A stretch of DNA of 64,000 nucleotides from Myxocyprinus asiaticus (lineage: Eukaryota; Chordata; Actinopteri; Cypriniformes; Catostomidae): the NCBI RefSeq assembly GCF_019703515.2, contig NC_059347.1:22497501-22561500 (forward strand), written 5' to 3'. Made by a program: the position numbers and the translations under genes. This document shows positions 1-12,877 of the stretch, piece after piece (the stretch's first letter is position 1; each line of letters begins with the position of its first letter). Under the pieces are notes generated by a model, which made no database searches, was not told the origin of the DNA, and saw nothing but the letters and a program-made list of their open reading frames with translations.

Positions 1-645
1 AATAAGTAAAATGAACCTCACTAACATAAAACTTTACCCTAAACCTATCCAATAGTGTCCGAAAAGATAAATGAGAGTTAATGATGATTAATGTTAAATG
101 AGATAACAAAACAGACTTCCTTACCCTTAACCAACACCTAACCCTAACCAATAGTGTTTTAAAATGCAAATAAAATTAAAAAAAAACAAACATTAACTGA
201 AGCAACCATGTCATTTTGTGTAGTTTCAATGCCCCTTTCAAGTGTCTATGGCTGGACTCGAACTGCATCAGGTGAGCTACAAAGCAAGCTAAAGACATAG
301 GAATACATGTGTATATGTAGGTGAGTCTGTAATACAAGTGTTAAAATGTTTTATTTTTCAAATCATGCGTTAAAGTATTAAAGTATAAATGATTGATATC
401 ATAATATAGCGGGGGTGAGTAGTAGAGTGAAAAATACATTTTTATAAAATCAAAATCAGCAATTGTACTCGTGATTTGTGTGACAATGATTTATCCACAC
501 AGTTGTTGTAGTGCCTCTAGTGTTCATTTCACCAGGAAACTGCAGCGAAACGTAGAAAGTGGCACGTCAAAGTCAGTTTGCAAAAATGTATATAGAGTAA
601 CCAGGTTGGATAATTTTTTAAGATAACATATGTTTTTCCATAGGT

Positions 646-651
646 TTTATT
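646..651 (-). promoter_or_regulatory. Candidate poly(A) signal of FAM169A
   Basis: AATAAA on the minus strand lies about 470 nt past the FAM169A stop codon. The DNA between 1 and 1123 holds no other gene that I can see; it is AT-rich and reads as 3' UTR and downstream sequence. Other weak AATAAA-like hexamers occur nearby, so the true cleavage site is uncertain. Confidence 0.35.
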
Positions 652-1123
652 TAGGATCTTATGCAGAATCAAACTGAAAGCAATGTGCTGTAAATTCTCT
701 GCATATGAATTATTTAATTGAATTCGTTTGAATTTAAAATTAACATGAAATTTATAAAAAATACATCTATGCATTGAAAAGTACCTCCAAAATGTGCACA
801 ATACCGAATAAAAATAAGGAAAAATAATAATAATAATTGTGTCTAACTGTCATATGTCATGCATTTATCTAGTAATATAATTAGTAACTAAATGTTACAC
901 TTAACAAACTTAATATTCCAATAAATCAAAACAAGTTTTTTATAAAATCGTAAATACTTCCAAAAAAAAAAAAATACAAAATATAGTTGGTCAGAATCAT
1001 TTGCATTATTTTGCATATGAAAATTGACTAATAGAAAACTTAACTTTTGTATTGAATTTCAGAATTTTGGTCCCTTAAGCAATGCATAGGAGATTTTGTA
1101 CTAATAAAAGATCCAAAAATGCA

Positions 1124-4100
1124 CTAAGCAATATTTCCCCTTTCATGGCGCTTTGATCTGCGTGTAGGTGTTGAATCAGCTATGGCTTTTCTTTTTCTCT
1201 GAGGTATCTGTTCAATTGCTTGTACTTCTTTCTTCATCTCTTCAGAATCTGAATCATCTTCCTTACTATCCTTTTTAATTTCATGGAATTGAAGTCTCAT
1301 TGATCTTCGCGTGGTTGAAGCTGTGGCTGATGAGCTTCTCTGAGGAACATGCTTTTCCATGGCAAGACCTTTCTCATTGTCATCTGACAAATGTTCTTCA
1401 CTTCTCTCAGATTTTTCCTCGGTTGCGGATTTTTCTTTTGGAGCATCTATGGCCACTTGGCTCTGTTTATCTGCTTTGTTTCCTTCTAGATCAGATTTTA
1501 CATCTTCCTCCAACTCTAAAGTGAAGCCCTCAATTAAACTAGACTCAAGGTTTTGCTTTTCTTTCTCCTCATTATGTTCTACTACTTCCTCGGTTGTTTT
1601 ATCTGTCTCTTCTACCTTCTTGTTATTTTGCTCCTCTACTTTATTTTCATCTTTCTGCCCATCCACAGATTGTCCTACACCTGTCTCTGTTGTGTCATCT
1701 TCATGTTTATTATGATCTCCATCTGATTTTGTCCCTTTAACATCTTTCAGGATTTGTTGTGATGTTTCTTTCCCCAAATTATTCTCCTCCACTATTTCCT
1801 CAAAAACCATTGCAGTTTGTACAACTGACTTCAACTCAACATCTTCTGTTACAGTTACTTCAGTCTGTTCCTTAACTGGCTCCTCTACTTGCCCGCTACC
1901 TTTATCGTGCTCTTGTTTGCGAAGGCGTTTCGATTTTCTTGGAGCAGTTGCTGCAACTGTTGTTGTTCTTTTTCTCAGGACTTTCTTTTCCACCACAGTT
2001 TCCTCCAATTCAGAAGAACTTACATTCATACCTTCTGTGACTGATGGAGACTCTTGAAATTGTGTTTCTTCCTCCTGAACATTGGACTCCTCCTCCTGTT
2101 CTTTGGGCTTCTGCACATCTTCTATGTCCATACTTTCCTCTTGAGCCTTGTTCTGCTTTGTGTCTTTCTGTGCATTCCCTAATTCTTCTTCATGGAATTC
2201 TCCTTGTGTCTCCTTCTGAATGGGACTGTTCTGTTTCATGCTCTCAACCAGGATTTCATTACCTTCCTCCTCAACGTTATCATTTTTCACTGCCTTTTCA
2301 TCTGTATATAACTGAATTATACCTTCTTCATCTTTTGCCTCCACATTTTCAAATTCAGCATTCAGTGGCTCATTTTCTTTTGTATGAACACTTAAGATGT
2401 CAGCTGTTTCCTCCATTGATGAGTTTTTTTCATTTCCACATCTGTTATTCATCGCTTCTTTCTCAGGCTCCACCTCTTGACTGTGGTGCCGTTTAGATGT
2501 TCTTCTTGGTGTAGATTTGACTGTTACTGTTCTATCTCTGAGACTTTTTCTTGTAATAAGAGGTGCTTTTTCATCTATGCTTTCTAAGGCAGCTTTCTCC
2601 TGTCCAGCTGGTGCTTCACATTCATTCTGATTGGTTTCCCCTAAGTTTTCCTCCTGTGACACAGATTCTTGGTTAATGGAATCCTCTTCTACTGTTCTTT
2701 TTTGCACTTTTTCTTTATCTTGAACTCCCTCTACAGGAATTTCCACTTGAATTTCATTTTCGGAATAATTTTTTGTCTCAGAAGTTTCAGAAGGCTCATT
2801 TTCCTGTAGCTCTAAATTTGCTTCTTCTCTTTTCATCTCAGGAGCTGCCTCCTCCTCATCTGCTTCTTTCGTCTCAATCAAATTTGCTTTCTTGTTTTCC
2901 ATCTTGTTGACTTCTTGATCCATTTCATTAACTCCCATTTTTGTTTTTGGGACCGTTTCAGCTTTATCCTTGCTCTCCACTGTCTGGCTTTCCTGTGTTT
3001 CAACATCTGCCTCAGACTCCTGTATTTTTACACATTTAGATTTTCTTCTTGGTGTAGAATGAACTCTTACCATTCTGCATCTGAGACTTCTCTCTGTGTA
3101 GACTGATGCCTCCTCTTCCTGGACATTTTTGTCTTGAGCAAGGCTGGTCATATCTTCATCCTCTTTCTGAACGTTTTCATTTTTAGTGCTTTCCACCACA
3201 ATTTCCTCCGCTGACATTTTGGACTTATTGTCCACTATATTCTCTCCTGCTATTTCACTGTCCATTTGCTTCTCTTTTAAAACAGTATCTTGATTATTGT
3301 CTGTCTCCTTAATTATATTTGGTCTGTCTTTCATTGATTTTGTGTATAATTCCATGTTGCTCCGCTCATGTTCGCTATTAGTTGATTTATACAGTTCCAA
3401 TTCTTCTTCTTTCTGAGAATGCACTTGATCATCTGCAGTCTCACTATTCCCTTCTGTTTTTTGGAAAAGTTTATTAACATCCACAAGCATTACTTTGGCA
3501 TTTTGCAGTTTGATTACAGGAGTGCTGTCCCCCTCTTTCTCTAAATCCTTAACAGGTTCTGTTTCTACAAGTTGGACTTCTTCCTCAGTAGCACCTATAA
3601 TTTGAGGTACTTTCTCTTCATCATCAATTTCTGCACCTTTCAGCAGTTCAGAACTCTCAGGATCAACAGCTGTTGTTTCCTCAATATTTACATCAAGAAT
3701 TTTCAAATTCGTCTCTATTGTAATAATGGGCATTATGATATTCACAGTCTCTTCTGCTGTTGCTGAGATTTTATCATGTTCATTTTCACTCATGTCTGCC
3801 TCTTCCACTGGGTCCAATTTTTGTGCATGGAGATGTTGAGATGTTCTTCTTGTTGAAGATATAACTGGTGTTGCACTGAGCCTGAGGCTTCTCCTTGTGA
3901 CCCTTTCAGTCGTATTTTTATTGGATTCAGTGCTTTCCATCTGTGACCCCTTCTCTTCTACTTGAATGGTGATCTCTTTTAAAACATGTGTTTGATCCTT
4001 GCTAATCATTGGAGCATCATCCATCTCAATGGGGTTTTCTGTCACAGAAGTTTCTTTCTCATTATCAACTAACGACTCATTATCCTGTTGCTCTAAATTG

Positions 4101-7100
4101 GCTTCTTCTCTTCCCACCTCAGGGGCCTCCTCCTTCTCTTCATCTGTCTCCTTTGCCTCAGTTAAATCTGCTTCCTTGTTGTCTATCTTGTTGACATCTT
4201 GATCCATGTCTTCATTTTCTGTTATTGGGACTGTTTCAGCTTTAACCTTGCTCTCCACTGTGTGACTTTCCTGTGTTTCAACATCTAACTCAGACTCCTG
4301 TTTTCGTACATGTTTAGATTTCTTTCTCTGTGGAGACTGAACTCTTACTGTTCTTCGTCTGAGACTTCTCTCTGTGTAGACTGGTGCCTCCTCTTCCAAG
4401 ATTTCCTGGACAGCTTTCTCCTGAGCAAGACTGGTCATCTCTTCATCCTCATTCTGAATGTTATCATTTTTAGTACTTTCCTCAGCTGGCATTGTGATGT
4501 TGCTGTCTACTGTCTTCTCTCCTGCTATGTCACTGTCTGTTTGTTTCTCTTTCAAAGCATTATCTTGATCACTGTCTGTCTCCTGATTTATATTTGTTCT
4601 ATCTTCTATAGATTTTGTGTCTTGATGCTCCCCAGACATTATGGCTTCCTCCAGAGCCTCATCTATGACTGCTTTATATTCGTCTACAATCTCTGTCTCC
4701 TTTACATCATTTTGTCTTTCTTCCAAATTTTCAGTCGTCTTTGTTTTAAGGACCCCCCCTTCCGCTGGCTTTTGCTCCTTAAATGTCACATCTTGTTTAT
4801 CTGGTTCATTCTGGCCTTTAATTGTGTTTTCTTCCTCCATTTTCTCTTCCTCTGGCATCTTTTCAGGGTCTTGCTCTGTTTCTATTTCTTGTTGTTTGTC
4901 CTCTTCTGATTCCATGTTGCTCTGCTCATGTTCAATATTAGCTGATACATCCAGTTCCAGTTCTTCCTCCCTCTGGGAATGCACTAGATCCTCTGCAGTC
5001 TCCATGTTTCCTATTTTTTGAGAAAGTTTGTTAACATCCACAAGCATTACTTTGGCATATTGCAGTTTGAGTACTGGAGTACTGTCCTCCTCTTTCTCTA
5101 AATCCTTAACAGGTTCTGTTTCTACAAGTGGGATCACCTCCTCAGTAACCTCTACAATTTGTGGTGCTTTCTCTTCAATATCAATTTCCGCACCTTTCAG
5201 CAGTTCAGAAGTCTCAGGATCAACCGCTGTTGTTTCCTCAATATTTGTGTTTGCCATTTCATCAAGACTTTTCAAATTGGTCTCTTTTGTAATAATGGGC
5301 ATAATGATATTCACAGTCTCTTTTGTTGTTGCAGAAATGTTATCATGTTCATTTCCACTCATGTCTGCTTCTTCCACTGGCTCCAACATTTGTGCCTGGA
5401 AACGTTGAGATATTCTTCTTGTGGAAGATTTAACTGGTGTTGCACTGAGCCTGAGGCTTCTCCTTGTGACCCTTTCAGTCTTATTTTGATTGGATTCAGT
5501 GCTTTCCATCTGTGACCCCTTCTCTTCTACTTGAATGGTGATCTCTTTTAAAACATGTGTTTGATCCTTGCTAATCATTGGAGCATCATCCATCTCAATG
5601 GGGTTTTCTGTCACAGAAGTTTCTTTCTCATTATCAACTAACGGCTCATTATCCTGTTGCTCTAAATTGGCTTCTTCTCTTCCCACCTCAGGGGCCTCCT
5701 CCTTCTCTTCATCTGTCTCCTTTGCCTCAGTTAAATCTGCTTGCTTGTTGTCTATCTTGTCGACTTCTTGATCCATTTCTTCAACTCCCTTTTCTGTTAT
5801 TGGGACTGTTTCAGTTTTATCCTTGCTCTCCATTGTATGGCTTTTCTGAGTCTTAGACTCCTGTTTTTGTACACATTTAGATTTCTTTCTCTGTGGAGAC
5901 TGAACTCTTACTGTTCTTCGTCTGAGACTTCTCTCTGTGTAGACTGGTGCCTCCTCTTCCTCGATTTCCTGGATAGCTTTCTCCTGAACAAGACTGGTCA
6001 TCTCTTCATCCTCATTCTGAGTGTTTTCATTTTTTGTGCTTTCCACCACATAGTCCTCCTCTGGCATTGTGGCCTTGTTGTCCTCTATCTTCTCTCCTGC
6101 TATGCAACTGTCTGTTTTTATCTCTTTCAATGCATTATCTTTATAATTGTCTGTCTCCTGATTTATATTTATTACATTTTCCATTGAGTCTGGATGCTCT
6201 CCAGTTGTTGTTGCTTCTTCTACTGCCTCATAAATAAATGCTTTATAGTCATCTAAAATCTCTGTCTCCTTTACATCATTTTGACCTTCTTCCAATTCTT
6301 CAGTCGTCTTTGTTTCAAGGACCCCTTCTGCTGGCTTTTGCTCTTTAAATGTCATGGCTTGTTTATCTGGTTCATTCTGCTCATCAACTGTGTTTTCTTC
6401 CTCCATTTTCTCTTTCTCTGGCATCTTTTCAGTTTCTTCCTCTGTGTCTACTACTTTTAGTTGTTTGTCTTCTTCTGGTTCCATGCTGTACTGGTCAGAT
6501 TCTCTATTAGCAGACTTATCCACTGCCAGTCTCACAGACTCTGCAGTCTCACTATTTCCTTCTATGTTTTGGTAACGTTTGTTCACGTCCACAAGCCTTA
6601 TTGTGGCATTTTGCCAATGTATTACTGAGGTGCTGTTCTCTTCTTTCTGTACATCCTCACCAGGTTCTGTTTGTAAAAGTGGGGCATCCTCAGTAGACTC
6701 TACAATTGCTTTATCTTTATTACCAATTTCTGCACCTTTCATCAGTTCAGAACTCACAGGATCAACAGCTGCTGTTTCCTCAACATTTGTTTTTGTCATT
6801 TCAGACTCCTCTGGACCTGCATCCTCTGCATCACTATCAGTGTTTTCATCATTTCCGAGTTCTGCCTTTTCCCTCTTTTCCGCTTGTGGCTTAACAGTTT
6901 CTACTTGCTGAATCACTGCTTTGCGTCGTGTAGATGTCCTGAGAGGGGTGTTCTCTACTGTTTTTATTGTGCCCCTCAAACTTCTGACTGTCACCACAGG
7001 GTCGGTTGGTTGATCTTTAAGTCTTCTGGATCTTTTTGTGGTGTCACCTGGTCTTCTCTTTTGGGCTTCTTTACCTCTGGTAAACAACTTGTCTGCCTCA

Positions 7101-8986
7101 TCTGAATCCTTCCCTGAGTCCTGCTCATCCTCTTTAGCTTGTACAGTGTCTCTTTTCTCCTCTTGTTTCTCAACTAGGCTTGGATGAAAGACCTCTGTAG
7201 TTTCTGGTTCTGGCTCACCCATTTTCTCTTTGTCTGCAATTGATTGTCCTGGAATTCTGTTGGCCACATCTGCTAACTCATATCCTTCTGTAATAGTACT
7301 ACTGTATGTTTCATCCATAGGTTTATCCAAAGTACCTTCTTCCTTGATTCTAACAAGTTCTTCAACTGCTTCTTGCTCAGATGTTTTCAGCTGAGACACT
7401 GTCTGCTCCATCCCATCTTCTGTAATACCCACCTCTCCTTGAGTATCCATAATGCTTGCTTTGTCTGATTCTTTTTCCTCCTGAGTATGTAATATCTCCT
7501 CAATAGTATCACGCTCACCTGACTCTTTAGGAGACGGTATATTAAATTCTACAAGCACAACTTTGGCTTTATGCAATGTGAACATCATGGTGCCATTACC
7601 CTCTTTCTCATCATCCTCTTCAGGCACCATTGTTTCGTCTTGTACCTCAGCAAGCTCTACAGATGACTGTTGCGGTACTTCCTTTTGACTCTCTATTTCT
7701 GTCCCTTTCACTTCTTCACACACCTCAGGATCTGCAGCTGCAGTTTCCTTAATATGTGTGACTTCTGCTTCCACTGTAGATACTATAAGTTTGCCATTTT
7801 CTTTGCATTCCTCAACAATAACTTGAGGTTCTTGTGTCTCTTCAATAACCTCAGAATCATTATCCTCAGGTTCATCCATTGTTTCTTTGGTATCCCCTTC
7901 TTGCATCATTGCTTTGCTGTATAGTGTAGGCTTAGAAGACTTTGTAGTCCTTTTAAGATCTCTTTTTGTGTCAACAGGCTGATGCCTAAGTCTTTTGGAT
8001 CTCCTTGAAGGAATTATTACTGATATTCTCTTCTGAGCTGACTTGCTTTTGGAGAAGACCTGTTCTGTCTCACTCTGTTTTGGCTTCTCACATGGGACCT
8101 CTTCATTACTAGGGGTCATTTTCACAGATTCTTTCTCTGCCACCAGCTCTGTCTGGTCTTTGTCTATCAAAGACTGTTGAAGAACTGTGTCTTCATCCTT
8201 TGCTTCACATTCCTGTGAGTCCATATTTTCATCTTTGTTTTCTTCAGTTTCCTCATCCTCTACTGTTTTTTCTTTCTCCTCCATCTTTTCCACATCCCTA
8301 TGAGCTTGTTCTTTTTCTGTTAGTTTAGCAGTCACTGTCTGCTCAAGAACTGTGTTTTCTGCTGTTAAAACTTCTGGAAAAATGTCTGCTTTATCAATAT
8401 TTTCATTTTCCATTTCATCTGCATGCATTTCCTCTTCTTCCACAATCTTCTCAATATCTGTAAAAATCTCCTGTGTCTTCTCGCTCTCTTTCCCATTTGC
8501 ATTTTCCATAGTTTTTTCAGGTTCATCCAGCATTTGTTTTATTTCCTCCTCTTCCTCACATACAGGTTCATCTTCCTTACCCTCTTTGGCCTTTTCTAAT
8601 TTCCCCTTTTGCTCCTCTTCAATTCCTGTACTCATCTTGACAATTTCTACATCCACCAAAGACTGAGAATGGTGTTGGTAATAAGACGCAATAGTGGCTC
8701 CTTGTATTTCCACAATGGGCTCCTTATTAATCGTTTCATGTTCCTCTTCCCTGCCACATTGACTCTTTATTTCCCCAACTGTGGTGAAGTGGGTGACTGG
8801 GGTATCCTCTTCATTTTCAAGACCTTCCTCTGATGTAGCTTTAGCTAAGTCTATGGCAGGCCTATCAAGAATATCCTCAACTGTGTCCAGAATGACCTTG
8901 TTTTTAATTTCCTGTTCCTCCTCTTTCTGTGAATCTCTAAGCACTAAAATGTTTGTCACAGCTGCAGTTACTGTGACTGTTGTACT
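1124..8986 (-). repeat. fam169a: Giant terminal exon of FAM169A: tandem acidic/basic repeat array
   Basis: This 7.86-kb exon is one open frame rich in Glu, Lys, Thr and Val and is predicted to be disordered. Two alternating modules can be read. The first is a hydrophobic strand-like core (VIKLQNAKVMLVDVNKL type), found near 8960, 7570, 6600, 5050 and 3490. The second is a basic patch (RSLRRRTVRV...RRKSKR type), found about 11 times near 8000, 7000, 5900, 5440, 4340, 3870, 3060, 2520, 1950, 1310 and 1160. The phrase AVDPxSSELxKGAEI recurs with its coding block starting at 6733, 5191 and 3634, giving periods of 1542 and 1557 bp, or about 515 residues. The human protein ends in one comparable basic patch, so the array looks like multiplication of an ancestral tail. 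Long antisense open frames here are by-products of the composition. Confidence 0.85.
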
Positions 8987-11111
8987 CTGCCAAAGTAGAG
9001 AAGAGATGATAATTAACACCTGAAAATGTGAAAAACTAGAAAAGAAAACAAATGATGTAACATACTGTTCTAGCTGTCTGGTTACGAAACAAACATGAAC
9101 AATGGATTTATTTGTTTTATTTGGCAAAATTTTACTACATACCTTGAGTACAGCTTCTGATTCTTTTACAAAAAAAGTGCTGTTATCAAGTTTTTCTTCA
9201 GTCACTACCTCAATCGGACTTTCAACTCCAGCCTCAATGTCTTCCACCCTTTGTGAGACATACCTACATTAATCATGTATTGAAATAAAATACTGTTAAA
9301 TGGCAAATTTTTTGGCTAAATTATGTGTTACCTAATTATGTTCTTTGATAGCCTCTCCTCTGAATCTTCTCTGATTCCTCTGCGTTTCAGGTTGCTGCTT
9401 CTCCCACATCTTGTGACAGGTATGTCATCTACCTCTGTAATGAGAGAGAAGGACAGTGATATTTGGTTGGAACTAATTTTTGAGCAATTTATTGTTAAAC
9501 CAAAACTGCATACTTGCCTTTGGTGACTTTTGTGATGGCCTCCTCCTATAATTTTAAAGATCATATTAGAGTTTACTTAATAAACAAACAAACAAACAAA
9601 CAGTAATTAATACAAAAAGTCACAAACCACAATCTCCATTGTGTATTCAGAAGTTTCTTGAATCTTTGTAATCTCTATTTCCACCGGAGCACTGGTATTA
9701 TCTTCCTCCAAATTCAATTTACTCACAACCTGGTCCTTCTCTGTAAAGGAAACATGACTGAAAATGCAAAAAAATAGAAATGACAATCCATTAAAGCTAA
9801 TACAGATATTTTCCTTACCTTTTAGCTTCAACTTCTGTAGCTTGCTGGCTATTAAAGTTCTCTGGAAAGGGCCTCCTATGCCCTCTACTTCCCAAAGAAG
9901 CTCCTTATCTGCTGGATACATACTGAAGTACTTTTCACACACTGTAAAAAAAGAGTTTTGAGATATCGTGCGTTTTAGCAACAAACCATGTATAATGTGA
10001 GGAAAGATGTGAGGAAATACCTTTATACATAGCCTTTGAAAGAGGGAATTTAAACCCTAGGTACTCCTTTCTGAAACTACCAACAAAGTCTTCCAAGATT
10101 TGTAGGCCATGGCCATTGCCACGGTGACATTTCCTGACAAAAATTGTGTCCATGACAGGAAGCTGATAGCGCTGCGTCAAGAAGTTACTGCACAAGCTCT
10201 CTGTTAGTGAAGATAAATAATGAAGTAATACGATTTTTAAAGAAGAATTTTAAAATCAACAGGTGAGGAATTGTTTATGGATTTTTGAATGAAGTATCAT
10301 TACCTTTGGGTTTGACTGAGTAAAAGCCAATGGCCTCACCATCCTTCCATAGTATTTTTGCGGTTTCATCCTCACAATGACAGAGAAAGGGAACATCTTC
10401 ACTGCTTTTCTCCTTGGCTCTGTACACAATTCTGTTGAGAACATACAGGACTACCCTCTCCCCAAGGGTGCTGACCTAGGATAAACATGATACTAATCTT
10501 GTTGTACTGTATCTATGAACAATTATGCAACTGATGCATTATCACAAAATAAGCTAAATTACTAAGACAGTTTAAAGTCATGTACACAACTGAGACAGGT
10601 CAAAAGAGAGCAAATACTGACCTTGATCAGACCTGTTCTTGAGGGGTCTGCTGTTTTAAGGATATCTTCAACTGTCCACCACTTACCCAGCAAATAAAGC
10701 CCTGCAACTGCAACAATTACATAGTTTCATGGTAAAATATACAGTCTTGAAATTAATAAACATTAATCAATTTACTAACCCTAAAACAATAAGTTTAAAT
10801 GGTTCAGGTTTTCATACATTGGGACACATTACCTATGAAAGGGTTATCTGGTGAGAACAAAGCAAGGACCTTTTCTTTAGTATCTGCTCCATAGAGAGGG
10901 ACAAAACTTACATTGCATAGTCCAATCTGTATCTGTAACCAAAGGCACACCATATTGTTGAAAAATAACATTCAACTGAAAAACAGATAGAACAATAGAT
11001 GCATGTTTCTTCTTGGATGAATCCATTATGCAAAACAACTATTCTGAAAACAACTTCATTCTGAAAGCTAATTTGTCATTTAAATTCCTTATTTGAATAC
11101 AGAAAGACTTC

Positions 11112-11148
<37 letters not shown>

Positions 11149-11332
11149 GAGATTAAAACAGAGATCAGATATTAAAGAAACCAGCTTCTTATCTTACTTG
11201 TTTGGAATCAGATCGGCTGAGATATTCCGATGTGTCAGGATTTCTGTAGAGGAGCTGAGACATGTAGTTCTTGGCTGCCATTTCTAAGGACTCATGGTCC
11301 ACAGTTGTCAGAATATCTACAGGAAATGCCAT
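1124..11332 (-). CDS. fam169a: FAM169A (SLAP75-like) protein, giant repeat-expanded form
   Basis: Eleven minus-strand coding exons join in phase: 11332-11198, 10932-10833, 10707-10622, 10475-10304, 10200-10021, 9941-9819, 9740-9628, 9545-9518, 9434-9332, 9263-9143 and 8986-1124, giving 3007 codons. The start ATG (11332-11330) lies one base after a splice acceptor, so an upstream untranslated exon is expected. The N-terminal 300 residues match the FAM169A family (MAFPVD start, FVPLYGAD, LLWEVEG). Residues 191-196, RGNGHG, fit the acetyl-CoA loop R/Q-x-x-G-x-G of GNAT folds. The mammalian protein is a nuclear, lamin-associated factor of about 670 residues with no proven enzyme activity. Here the last exon alone encodes about 2620 acidic, repetitive residues. 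Exon 8 is a 28-nt mini-exon with a GC donor, and the acceptor of the last exon is ambiguous (8986 or 9019, both in frame). The family call is firm; exact exons 7-10 are less so. Confidence 0.92.
11115..11145. repeat. (TA)n microsatellite
   Basis: About 15 TA dinucleotides in the intron between the first two coding exons of FAM169A. Confidence 0.95.
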
Positions 11333-12877
11333 CCTATGGAAGAAGTGATAATGCATTTATAAAAAACAAATGTCAGAATCTGAAATACTTGCACTACATG
11401 TTGACACAATATAACAATAAATTATGTCTTAATTTGACCTGGAGGTTGTAGACGACAACGTATGACTGTTTCTATTTCATCTATCACAAATATATTACAG
11501 CTTTTGTGCCACTGAGGAGATGGGCCCCATTTCTCAAGAGTGTGGTTTAGGGCCAGCATTGACATGCAGCTGAAGTATATAGAACAGAGATAAACATATA
11601 GCTGCAACATATGGAACACAGTTGTTCTGCTTCTAAAGCAAATACAGCCAACTTTTCATACAAATTCAGGCAGTTTTAAACAAAGAGAGACAAGGGGACA
11701 CAAAACGCAGGTAGATACTATATAGTTGTACCATTTTAATGAACAATAATCACTAAACATCCCTTCCTTCTCAACCCTGAAAAGAAAACCGAATATCACA
11801 GATGATCTGGATTTACAGTGGAGTCACAAACCAGATTCTTGTCAAAGCTCTTCAGAATGCAATTAGATTGTCTAAACTCAAATTGCACAATCGCCTCTAA
11901 CTTGACTCCTAACTTAGAAAGCCAGTTAAAAGCCAGGTACCTCAGCGCAGACCATGTCTTTTTTTTTATTTTTTTTTTACTGTGTTTACCTCCATACCAG
12001 TAGCTTTTTAGGAATGTGGTAAATGCTGCTTACGACATAAGTCAGAAAATTGCCCTTGAATGGCAACTCCTGATGACACTGAAGATTATTGCAAAGGAGA
12101 AGGAAAAACATATTATGTACAGCTTTGAGAGGTATTCTGGTGAGGCGCACCTCTGATTCAACTCAACCACACAGACAGATTTTTTCAGTTCTTGTGCAAT
12201 TCGAAACAAGTAGCTCAGCTGAATTATGAAGAAAGATCTTTCTCTTGGTTTGAATAATCATTTTAGTCTAACTGACTTGGCAAACACGATCAGATGCATG
12301 TACACTAATAAAAACACCCTTTTATATTAAGTTCCCTTGCTTTTTCACTCTCACTGGTAAAAGGGCATTCTGTCTCACGCACAGTTGAACGCCACAGTAT
12401 ACTTCATGTGCCGCTACGTCTTGCACACAGTGCATGTGACGTACATTTCGCCATGCGCACAATCTGGCCATACAATCAGTGTGCAGACCAATATTTAAAG
12501 ACATCAACACATCTGTGCATGCGCCTGCCATTAATTGTCCTAAAGAGTATCACAAAGCAGTCATACATAGAAATGGGAGGAGCTATGTATATAACAGACA
12601 AACAGTCTGTTATGGGCCCCATTCTGGTTAGGCAATTTGTTTTTAGCCATTTCATTTAATGCTTGAAGTTGCATATTTAAAGTATGTCTCAATTATGTCT
12701 CAATTACTTGATTCAGTATTAGGAAATGTGGAAAACATTCAGTTCAAACTGCTTTATAGACACAGTCAAGAAGTTAAGAGAATAAGCCAGCAGGTAATAA
12801 TGTATGGCTTTATGAGTCCAGACAATGTTAGCTTGTGCCTAAACCAGTGGACAATAAAAAAACGTGTTGTTAGTGGG

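Noticed and set aside
1300..9023. Many plus-strand open frames of 60-200 codons opposite the FAM169A exon
   Set aside because: They are antisense shadows of the stop-poor, Glu/Lys/Thr-rich repeat exon; they repeat with the same 1569-bp offset and show no domains.
9020..9247. Single continuous reading frame from 9247 through the last exon of FAM169A
   Set aside because: The stretch between the donor at 9142 and the acceptors at 9019/8987 looks intronic (hydrophobic, Phe-rich translation), and 9247 is a GTG inside an exon, not a start.
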